This document shows, in pieces, positions 9,901 through 21,900 of a DNA stretch of 64,000 nt (the stretch's first letter is position 1; every line of letters starts with the position of its first letter). The position numbers were made by a program, and so were the translations under genes. The DNA is from Sphaerolaimus hirsutus (lineage: Eukaryota > Nematoda > Chromadorea > Monhysterida > Sphaerolaimidae): the NCBI GenBank assembly GCA_964036195.1, contig OZ038454.1:25282315-25346314 (forward strand). Reading direction: 5' to 3'. The notes beneath the pieces were generated by a model, which worked only from the letters and a program-made list of their open reading frames with translations, was not told the origin of the DNA and ran no database searches.

Positions 9901-12900
9901 AGAGCGCCAGCGCCAAAAAATATGTTCTGCAATTTGATGGTAGAAAAATGAGTGCATGACTGTTAGTGACGTACCGCTGAAGTCGTAGTAGTCTATAGAA
10001 CTTTTGTCCATTCAAACAACCACTAAATCGGGGCACAATTTCTCAAATAATAGCTCTGGATAGATACATATCTGGTCGATTTGGTGGGGTGGGGGGCTCG
10101 AGGGATAGTAGCCTAAAATTTAGCCTCAGGTTAGATAGATAGCTGAGCGGCCCCGGGGATAGATAGATAGCTGGTGCATTTGTTGGAGGGTAACCCCCCC
10201 CCCTCCAACCCCCGCCAGACTGAACCCCTGGTTTAGGCTGCAAGAAAGAATTGGGAGCAAAGCATAAAAAGGGATTTACCGCGATTTTAACACCTCTGCT
10301 TTTATTCGATGTAGGCATCTATTTATATCCCTAATATCTACCCTAATATTTATCAATATTTATTCAGTTGCCTCAAAATTGATCAACTGTAGTGTCAATT
10401 TCACCGTATTAAAACAATTTTTTATCATCATGGTTGGCGCTTTTTTGGCGCCATTTAAGATGCCGGTGCCAGGCGCCAATAGCGCCACCAGAAAATGGCG
10501 CCAAGCGCCAAAAGCGCCATGGCGCTTTCTCAGACACCAGCGCCAAGCGCCAATGGCGCCAGAGCGTTTTAGCGCCAAGCGCCAAAAGCGCCATGGCGCT
10601 TTTTGCTTTGGCGCTAGCGCCAAGCGCCAGCGCCATGGCGCTTTTCCATCTGTAAAATAATACGGAACTTGTTGAAATAACTTGTGATCCAGCTCCTATT
10701 CCTAACCGAGGAAGAGGACAAATGTGAACGTATGAAAGTTGACGTGAAGCGTCGTCTCTAGTTGACGTTCCGTTATTTTATCAAATGTGATTAGTTGAGT
10801 TGAAGTGAATTGACGTGAGTTAGTGTGAAGCAAATTTAGATTGTTTACCAAAGGTTTTGACGAACGTTTTTATTTAGACAATTAAAATACAAAGAAATAA
10901 ATGTAAATAAAATATATCTAAAATTATACGTAAACAAAGGAATTAATTTACAACTAAAGTAATTACTTAATTAAAACGTAAGAGAAGCTCTAGTTACCGA
11001 AGAAACAAGGCAATTTAAAGAAGGCACTTAATTACAATAATTAAGTGGCGCGGTTGTGAATAAAGCACCTCAAACAGCGCAAGTGTGAATAAAGCACTGA
11101 GGTGACTTAAAGCACCAAGAGTAAAACTTAGCACCAAAAACCAAGCGACTTAATAAAGTGACTACGGCGCTTATTTAGATCCTAGGAAGAGATTTGTGTG
11201 AAGTTGACGAGGTTGCAAACACTGCCGATTTTAGCTGTGAAATCGGCTTTTAAGGGCCAGACCGATGCCGATTGACTTGGCGCCAATCGGTCGGCTCTAA
11301 TCTCCGATTTTTCACCCAACATTTCCAATTGTGAAAGTTCAATCCTTGCCCGCTCGCTTCTCCGATGAAAAGCGAGCTAAACTGGCAAGATAGTGAAAAT
11401 GTGAGCCAAGCCAGACAGCATTTGAAATGGCGCGCGGGCCCGGCCCCCCACTCGGGGCGGGCCCGCCGCTTAACATAAACATGACGGCGTATGTGCGTGC
11501 TGCTTGTCAAGGAAATGTGGCGGAATGTGAGCAATGACTAAGATCTAAATATGTGAGCGATGTGAAGCGCACGTTGTAAACAACTTCGCTTGAGATATTA
11601 AATGACGAATGTGAAGATGTTAAAATTGGAATGTAAATATAAATGAAATCTTGATAAGTTGAATTAATTAAATATAAAAGCGAACAAAAAGACGTTAACT
11701 TAAATATTATAGGTTTTACATTTTACGATAATGTTACACACTCCCGAAACTAGAATAAAAATTAAATTTAATTTAATTTTATCTCAGCCAATCTCGGCAA
11801 ATTGATGTGAAACAAAATCAAAATCAAACGCCTGTGATACTCTCATCACTCCTGTGGTAGCAGATCGTCGGCGTCTTCGACGCCGGCATTTTCCCGGCCC
11901 TCCTCATGATGCTCGTCCATGGGTTCGACGGCATCCTCCTCAGGCTGGCTGCCTTCCCCGTGTCCGGGCGCCTGGTCTTCTGGGGCCTCCGCTGGTCTGC
12001 CTGGCCAGTTGGGGAGCTTCTCAGATTCCTTGGCGAGCTTCTCGAAGGCTTGTCGGAGCGTGTCGGTCTCGTCGACGATCGTCTTCGACGGCTCGGTGGG
12101 CTGCCATTGCTCCGATGCTGCAAGCGGTTGGCTTGATAGCAAGGGGACATGGGAGGTTGTGAATGAGGTCGTACATTGTGAAGTGATTGAGTTGAATTGG
12201 TCAAATGGTACGGAGGGGGATCTAGATCTTGATCGTGACTTTCTTCCATCTCTCCGAGTTCTATGTCGGACTGTGAAGGTGTTTGTTTGAGGAAGGTCAC
12301 AGATCTTTTTAGATCGTTTAACTTTTGATTTGACCAGTTTTTTATTGATGTTATTGAGTTTGTGAAAAGTTTGGGGTATAAAGGAAAATGTCTTGTGTGA
12401 CGATTGCTGCTCACCTGGGAGCCCTGCGACTCCAGCGAATCTCTTGAGTCGCTTTTGCAAGGGCTCGCGGTCAGGGATCACGTCTTCCATTGTGACTTCC
12501 GCTGTGACAGGCTCGGTGACTGTGAGTCTGGCGTTTGGTGACGAGCTCTGCGGTTGTGACTCGCAGGGGGGTGCAGGTTTTGTGACCCGGCGCGCACCCG
12601 TCTCCATTTCGATTTCTTCGGCGCGTTCGGTACTATACCCGACCGGGGGATCCGATCTAGGCTGTACCGAGCGTCCTGAAAGCCGTTTGAATGGAGATAC
12701 TCGTTTGAGGGGTGTGACAAACTTTGAAGGTAACTGTGACGAACTTGACGGTTGTGTGACGGTTTGATTTGACAAAGCGGGTTTGTTGAAGCCGCTTTTC
12801 GGTTTCTTCTGGCGGTTACGTCGCCGTCGCTTACCGATTTTTCCTTGCTGAACGGACGGGGTTCCCATTTGTTTGGGCTTCTGTCCCTTCTGCCCTTTCT

Positions 12901-15900
12901 TTGGAAAAAGCCCTTGATGTCTGGCAGCATACCCCTGCCGGTTACGAGCCGCCACTGCATGTAAACATAACCAATATACCCAATACAAGCAATTGTGATA
13001 ATAATGAGTATGATGTTCACAGCTGTTTGAAGTGGCCCAGTAAGTAACGTGTCTAATGCAGACGCACCACCTGTGACACTACCGTGAATGATGTGACCCA
13101 ATTCTTTTCCTACACCTTCAAAATATGCACCAACCCCTTGGCCAATGCCAGCAATATATGCTTGCACTGCTTTAGGATCGTTGGATTTTGTTGCAATATA
13201 ATCGACTGAACGTGTGACTTGTTGTTCGAGTCGTTGCAAATTTTGAAAGTGATGATGTGCAGCCATGATACTGAATGCAATGTCAGTCATGCTTACACCT
13301 GGTGACCCGGAAACATTTAGTGTGAATGGTTTCCACGAGCCAGCCCAAATTAATTCGATTGGGAGTTTTGTGACGTGCAAATTCGTTGGTCCGTTTTCGT
13401 TGGCCCATGAATTATCATTTAATTGATAATATTTGTGATCTTTCATGAGACAATGATCTATTGGTGAATGTGTGATCAGATCATTGGTACCAGGAGCAAC
13501 GAACATAATATGTGGGTGATTTGTGACTTTGACCGGCAGAAATTTATAACAAGTATTGTTATATTCATGTTGAAAATAAATAATTTCTGCGGTGACTGGT
13601 TTACAATCCCAAAACATTAATATATCTCCATGCCATTCAGCATAGAGATTTTGACGTCCTAGCAATGCTCGCAAGCCAAGTGTAGGATTGAATGTGACAA
13701 TTGCATGAATTATATCTAGCTGGGTCTGACGGATGTGACATAATTGTTGCCAGATAGATCCAAATTGTTTTTGTTCTAGATGTGCAATTTTGTCAACTTC
13801 GTATTGTTGACGGGCTGTGAGCAAGTGAAACACACCAACATCAAGATTTGGTGCGAGTTTGAAATGAAGAGGAGCTTTTTCAGTTTCAGGTTTTTTCAAT
13901 TTCTTAAGTTGATATCGAAGAAATTGAATGAATGCCGAGCCCTGGTCAATATATTTTGCGTCTTTTGGCACGCATTCTGCATTATTTGGAAATTGTTGTG
14001 ATCTCCATGTGACCGAAAATGCAGCTTGCAATTTTTCCACTATGTAATGATTTTGTGAATATTGCGCATCGAATTGACCAATCTCTTGGAATGCACACTG
14101 TTTGTTAAAAGCAGTAGCATTCCATAAAGAGACGCCATTGTCGCTGTCATAACAATAGCCGGCTTGTGGGTTGCAATGTGACAGATCTTGAATTTCGGAA
14201 ACAATTTTCTTTCCGTCAAGACTTGCGACCACACCTTCCTCTATGTGAAAGTTCATTACTGTGTTACTCAGATTGTGACAAAAGTAACAATAATCGATGT
14301 GAAGTGATTTGTTGGTGCTCCACAATGCATGACCAATTTTTATTAAAGGTTTGCCTTTCCAAGTTTTATTTTGGTAGGCGATCATGCAATCGTAGGTTGT
14401 GACTCTGTGATTTTTAATGATTTCTGGTGGCAGCATAGCTTTTCCGCCCACCAGACTCATATACGTGACTATAGTATGCTCTTGTTGAAAGCATCTATAG
14501 ATTGGTGTCGTTTGCGGCTGAACACGCAACGTCCATATGGATACCACAATATCCTCTATGGCTGTAACTTGAGGAAAGTGACATGTTACTTTTTCCGGAA
14601 GTTGAATTGCGTGACCAGTGCGTGTTTTATGGCACAGATTGAAAGTTTTGTGATATTGATCTGTCCATGTGAGCGCGTTGGCTAATTTTGATTGTATTAG
14701 CAACGTGAGCGCCATTAAATGCGACACGTTTCCCCAGAACGAATATGTGCCAGTGTAGCGACATGTTCGACGTGGGTTTGCGCGTCTTGCATCTTGTTGT
14801 GAAGATTGTGATTGTTGATGTGATTGATCTGTTTGTGAATCATCACCCTTATCAGGTGAAGGTTGTGAATTATCATCATCTTTTACCTCAGTGTCGATTT
14901 TATATTCAACACCGTCCTCTGTGTCGATTTCAAGAGGCACTAAGTTAGATGGAGATCTACGTGTGCGACGGCCGTTGCTTGACAATACTGTGACTGCACG
15001 TATTTTGCCATCGCTTGACACGTGTATTTCGTGAACGCGGCCCATTTGCCACATGCCGCGTGGCTGTTTATCATCTGTGATTAACACCACTTGGCCACGT
15101 TTGGGAGCTTCGTTGATTGTACCTTTTTTCAAGCGTTGATTTTTAGCTCGATCTTTGAGTAGGTCAATGTATTGACGTGACCACTCATACCAAAGCACTT
15201 CACGATTGTGACGAATTTGGTCCCAAAGTAGTGTGATATCATCTCTGTCCTTTTCAGGTACAGAATTGAGTGCAATTTCATCAATGCAGTTGACGTCATT
15301 GACACGTGGGGGTGTGAGTGTGTAGGATTTTCCAATTTGTGAAGGTGTGAGATTGAAAGATCCATCCGTCAACTTATCCCATTCCTCTTTTGGAATTTTT
15401 CGCATGGGTTCAATCGTGGTGGAATCGAGTTCCATCTCACGTTTTTCATCCATGTAACATGGTGGTGGGGTGCCCCAAAGAAAATGTATTGGGCGCAGGA
15501 TCGCTGCACCAATGTCTGTGTTTGACAAGTATGACAATGGTCGCGTATTGACGGAGAATTCGACGTCTATCATGACTGTGAGAAATTCATGCCATGTGAG
15601 ACAACGTCGTCCGCATGCTTTTTTGAGCAAGCGTTTGACTAATCCTACCATGCGTTCGTACACGCCGCCTTGCCAAGGACTATTGGCTGTGATAAAATGC
15701 CATTTCACGTCCGGCAGCAATTTGACACAGTTTTTAAACGCGGGGGCATTGTTGGACCAAATTGTGTCCGGCATGCCACGGCGCGAAATAAAACGATTTA
15801 GAGCCATAATTGTGTCGGCCGTTGATACACTATTGGTTGACTCTAAATGAATGGCGCGTGTGCTGAAGCATGTTAGCAACAAAATGTGTTGACTGTGACG

Positions 15901-18900
15901 GGTACCGTTTTGTGAATAAATTAACGGTCCCATATAATCAATACCAATATGTTGAAATGGTTTGATTTGTGATTGAGTTCGAGTGACAGGTAGTGTGTGA
16001 AAATCAGGTAATGTGAATGGACCTCCTTCCGCTTTGCGGCATGTGACACATTTTCGCAGAATTTTTGCCACTACCTGCTTGGCACTTGACAACCAGCAGT
16101 GTTCGCGTAAATCTGCTAAAGTGTGAAGCATGCCACTGTGACCAGCAAGCTCATGAAAATGAGTAACTACTAGCGTTGTTAACCACCCGGTCTTTGGCAG
16201 GTAGTAAAACAACGAAGGGTTTCGGTGTTCTTTGTGAGACACACGCGTGACACAATATAATAAATTATTCCACGCGTCCCATTTGAGCATGTGGTGTTTG
16301 CCAAGTTGCGCTTGTGAAATGCAACCGGCACATTCCTCTGCTTGTGAAATGCGCAATACATGTCTAAATGCTTCGTTTAAATCAGCTTGTGTGATGGGTT
16401 TTGATAAATATTCGCTTTCACGCTTTGCAGCTTTATGCATAGAGCGATTTAGCCAATATGTTTTGACACGAAGTAGATATACGACTGTGCGCAACAATTT
16501 TGACAGTGTTGAAAATCGTCGAATGTCGATTTCGAATGGATTTGAAGGGATGTGACGTTGTCGACTTTTGACAAACGGATTTTGAGGAGTGACATTTTGT
16601 GACAAATTGGGGTCCAAATTGACAGGCACTTGCTGTGCAAAAGCATTAGCTGGTTGTGAAACAGGCTGTGAAGTTACTGCTCCAGCATATAAAGGTCGAC
16701 TGATGTGAATGTCGCCTTTCGCAAGCTCTTCGGTGACAGGTTGCGCTTGATATTGTGAAATGTCAAGCATGGTTGATGTGAGGGGTTCAGCGAAAAATGT
16801 GGGTCCGGTAAACCACATTGTTTCGATCATTAGTTGATCAAAAGTACATCCCCGTGACGCAATGTCAGCTGGATTGTCTTTTGTAGCAACTTTGCAAATT
16901 TGAATGCAATGTTTTGACATTAGTGAATGGATTTTGGTGACCCGATTGTTGACAAAAGTAGCCAGCGGCTTTGCTGTATATAGCCAGCCGATGACAACTG
17001 TACTATCGGTCCAGAGGAAATTACTGTGAATTTTCCATCCTCCCAGCTCAGCGAGTTCATGATGTAAATAATCGATGAGCTGTGCACCAATTGTGACACC
17101 TAGCAATTCCAAGCGTGTGATTGTGAGGGGTTGACCTTGTTTTGACGGAAGTGGGGCTAGTTTTGTGCGAGCTGTGAGAAAACCACTAAAATATTGGTCA
17201 TCTTCATAGCCATATTCGTCCGGTGAAATCGCTTTTTGGCGCAAATAAGCGCAAACAGCGTATCCATCTTTTGAGGCGTCACAAAACACATGTAATTCTA
17301 ATGGCCGTGTTTCGGCTTTGACATCGATGCCAAAAGAATGAAATGAGCGCGGGAATTTGATTTGACTTATGGACGAGAGATGTCGTTTTAAATCGTCCAG
17401 TAAATCATCCGCCTCTGGGTCTTCGATGAGTTCATCCCAGGTTGTGATATTGCACCTTTGAATTATTTGTGACACGCGAAATTTCAATCGAAATAATGCG
17501 GGTGCTGTGATGCCAATGGGATCGTATGTTGAAGCCAGCAATTTGTTCAAATTGCGGCATGTGGCTGTGACAATGAGCGTGAAATCTTTCTTGGGAGCTG
17601 GCACCGCAATGGTGTCTTCAATGTGATCGTAAACGAGACCCATTACTTTGATATATTGTGACTGTTTCGGGTTGAGATCATCAGGTTTGATTTTCTCCGA
17701 AACAATACGCAAATTTGTCATCCATTCGCGCATGTTGAAATTTGCTCTGGCAAAAACAGCTTTAATTAAGCGATAGAGCTGTATTGCATATTTTTCATCA
17801 TCTACGCTGATAACTAAATTATCAACGTAAATGCTGTTGAGCAACAGCTCCAGTTTCGATCGTTCATGTGTCTCAGCGGGATGCATGTGAGCTAATTCCG
17901 CTTCTAGGTGATATTTGATAACAGTTGACAAAATGGATGGACTGCATGTGAGACCAAACAGCACCCTTGTGAATTGCATCATTTGAATATTGTCTTCGTG
18001 AGATGGAATGGTGTCATCACGCAGCCAGTAAAATTTTGTGAAAGCGCGTGATTTTGGGTGAAGAGCAATTTGTAAAAATGCTTTCTCAATATCTGCTAAT
18101 AACACCACTTTTCCGGCTCTGAAGCGAAGCATTAATCCGAGCGCCAGTGGTGTGAGAACTGGGCCTCGAAATAAGCAATTGTTGAGACTTGGCTTGCCTG
18201 CAGAACCATCATACACTATTCGACATGTTGTCGATCTGCCAGGTGTGATGACAGGTTGGTGAGGTAAGATGTGTTCTTGCAAACCATCTTGTGAACCATA
18301 TACGGGTTCTATGACACCCTTGTGAAGTTGATCTGAGATGACTTTCGCGTATGTGGCGAATAAATCAGGATCTTTTCGAAACCGTTTCAACAGTGACAGA
18401 AAGCGGCGAAATGCTTCTGCATTGTTGGTTGGCAATTCTTGAATTGTTGATTTGAATGGCCAATCTACGCTATAGCGACCAGTTTCTGGATCGAGAGTAA
18501 TTGATTCCAGAATTAACTGTTCAGCTATGTCGTCATCATGTGATAATGGATCATCTGTGATACCTATTGACTCGAGACTGTGAAACTGAAATAATGTCTC
18601 TTGGCCAACAGCAACAGCTGACGAAGCATGTGAACTACATGAAACCATGAATTGATGTGGGGAAATGTCGGGTGTTGTGACAAATGACTGTGATGACGCA
18701 TTTCCGCCAAGCATCAATCCAAGTATTGATTCGACTATGATCAATCCAGATGGGAGTTCGATTTCTGTTGGTCGAATGTCGAACTTCCAATAATAGTCTT
18801 GACCAATGACTACATCTGGTTGACATAGTTTGTGACAAAACTCATCAGTCATTTCGGTTAATTCAAGCGGTTCCGCGAATTGTTCTTGTGTGTGTTCACC

Positions 18901-21900
18901 GTACACAATATAAATGACTGTTTTGTCATCTTGTGACAAAGGAGGTGGGCATGCATATGTTGCCAAATTATCCACTGCTCGTAAAGTGAGCGGAATTTGT
19001 AACATATTGCCCTGATTGTCGACGTGTTTGTAAATAGGCATGACAGCCTCGACCAAAAACGTATTGACTGTGACAGGCGTTTTTGTCGCAAACACGTTCA
19101 TTTGAAGAACAACATCTCCTTTGTTTTCAAAGTTATACTCATTTGCCACGGATGCTTTAATGTATGAATATTCGCATCCAGTGTCAAAGAATATTAACAA
19201 AGGGTCTGTGACTCGATTTAATTCAGCGTCTTTATTAATTAATGAAGCCTGGGCCACTTGCAAACGAACAATGGGTGCAAAATCGAACTCACATTCTTGT
19301 TCGGCCTGTTGTCTGGTAGCGGTGTTGGGGTTACCGTAACCCGCTTGTGCGCTCAGCACCTCCACCGTGGGCCTGTGACTGGGTTGAAGTGGCACCGACG
19401 ATGACATTTGGTTCGGGTTGAGGTGCGGGTACACCTCGTACCGTTTCTGCTGGAAGCCGCGGATTTTGGCTTCGACGGTCTCCATGTCCATGCCGTCCTT
19501 GATGAGGCTGGCGCGGAGCGTCGTCCACAGCTCATTTTCGCTGTGGTACTTGCGGGCTTCCTCTTGAGCTCTAGCCTGGAGCTCGTTCACGGGCCTCGGC
19601 CATTCGCCCATGTCCAGCGGGCCGTCCATATCCAGTTGATACAGCGTCTGCTGTCTCCACCGGAAATCGTTCTTGTCCGGGGGGATGACACACACGCTCA
19701 TCGGTTCCGTGTGTGAAGGCGGATATGATGGCGGTGCATGTGACGAAGCCGCGCCCGTTGTGATTACCTGAGCGTTGACAAAATTAGCGCTCGTCGCTTT
19801 GACAAAGGCTTTATTTTGTGAATTGTTTACCTGACGCCTGGCGGGTGCCTGTCTGGTAGGACAGAACGCCCCGTGATGCTGACCAATCTGGCGACAATAG
19901 TAGCAACTCAATCGTTGAGTGCATTGTGCCGCTTGATGGCCTCTGCGTGTGCAGCGCGTGCACACATCGCCCAAAGCTTGCAACCGTTCAGTGCGCTCTC
20001 TCGGTGTGACGTATTGAGGGCAGTCGGTTGTGTAGTGCTCTTTGATGCCACAGAACAAGCATTCGAATTTCGGCTTGCGATAGTCAGCAGCAGGTTGTGA
20101 GGACTGCTTTTGACTAATCGCTCCGATTGCTGGAGTTCTGGGAGGTTGAGTGGAATTTTTATTTTTTCCTTGTTGTTTACCAACATTAGCATTGGTACCA
20201 GCAAAAGCAACCGTATTGTGAATAGGTTTTTGCTTTGAAAAGGTATTTTGTGATTTATTTCCTTTTTTCTTTTGCTGTTGCCAACCACCTCCATTTTGTG
20301 GCTTTTTTAACGATGAATTTTGTGATTTCTGAACAACATTTGAAGATTGTGAACTTTGTTGTTCAGTTTTCATCGCATCTAACCGAGCACGAGCAATGGT
20401 AGTTAATGCATCAACAAACCTGACGACTGTGAGTTCTGTGTCGTCGGTTGCAGCAGTGCGCATCGAATTCCGGTGTTCTTCTGTGACGGCAAGAACAATA
20501 TTATCGGGAAGATAACCACGAATTATTCTTAACACTGCACCAGAATCGACACTTTCACCCCGTTCCTTAAGTTGATTGAGAGTTGACAGAAGGGTTCGTG
20601 TGAAATTTGTGAGGGAGTCTCCTCTTGACGAAGGTTTTTCAAGTGAATACAATTTATCCCAAAGGGCGGCTTGTACCCGATGCGTTTCACCAAAGTTTGA
20701 TTTTAACATGGTGACCGCTGTGTTGTAATCTCGACCATCACCTTTTAATCCGGCCAGCAGTTCCGCTGCTGGACCGATAAGGCTGAGCTTGAGGTATGTA
20801 TATTTCATACCATTTGACAAATTAGCTCGGTCGTGAATTTGAGCTCGAAAAATCTCCCACCAAGCTGCCCATTCTAACGGATCACCGTTATATTTAGCAA
20901 GCTCGATTTTTGGTAACTTTAACAAAGTTTCCGGTTGTGAAGGTTGAAAACTACTTCCCATATTGACATTGTTGTAAGGGGGTTGTGAAGGGGGTTGAGT
21001 AGTTAAATCAACATTAACATTTGACTGACCTTTCAAGGAAAGTATCAACCTTTCCGCGGATTTGATTTGCGCTTGGGCGGTCGCCATCCTCAATTCCAGC
21101 TCATCCATGAGCATCATCGCATTGTTCGAGCCCGAGTAGAGCGCGCGCTCTAATTTCGCGTTGGCGCTCTTTATTTCTTCGGCCACTCTGTCTTGATCAC
21201 TGTCCCGGCTTGTGATGTGATCTTGGACAATAGATGTGAATTTGTCCATAGCCGCAGACAGGTCCGAGCGTTTCAGCTCAGCTTGGTAGCCGTAAGCTTG
21301 AAGTAATTCTAATACTTCCTCCGCCGCGCGCAAGTTCACGGCGGCGGGTTGTGACTTGTCTTTGACGATTTTAGGAATCGGTTTGGATGTGAAACGTAGC
21401 ACTCCGTTGCACACTCCAGTCAACGCCCGGCTATGTTGAGTCAACGGATGAGTTGTGTCGGACTCATCTACGTTGCTCACAGGCATAGCTGCGGCGGGTT
21501 GGGCGCCTCGCTGAGCGCGTACGCGTTCCTCCATAGCAAATCTCGATCGATTTATTGCTTATTAGCAAAGTGGTAGCTAGCTGTGAACGAAATAAAATAA
21601 TAAAATAAATATTTCGTTTCTTGTGACTTGTACTTGTAAAATCGTAAGTAAATATGCACGCGCTACTAACGATTTTGCGTCCAAAACCGTATTACCGTAA
21701 CCTCGTGCGTGTGACTCAAGCTGTGAGAAACAATTTCCAATGAAATTTCGCGCGAGACGACTTAATTAGAGTGACCAATTAGTTTAATTAGTCACCCTGC
21801 TCGCTGCGCCATGTAAAATAATATGGAACTTGTTGAAATAACTTGTGATCCAGCTCCTATTCCTAACCGAGGAAGAGGACAAATGTGAACGTATGAAAGT

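Noticed and set aside
9662..10660. Several long open frames in the GGCGCC arms, rich in Ala-Pro-Trp-Arg
   Set aside because: They come from the GCGCCA hexamer ladder, which lacks stops in most frames; frames on both strands are equally open.
11250..11534. 94-codon minus-strand frame, identical at 22411-22695
   Set aside because: It lies inside the BEL LTR and is present twice only because LTRs are duplicated; it has no recognisable domain.
12393..12767. Plus-strand frames antisense to the BEL polyprotein
   Set aside because: They overlap a well-supported minus-strand frame and match no family; treated as shadows.
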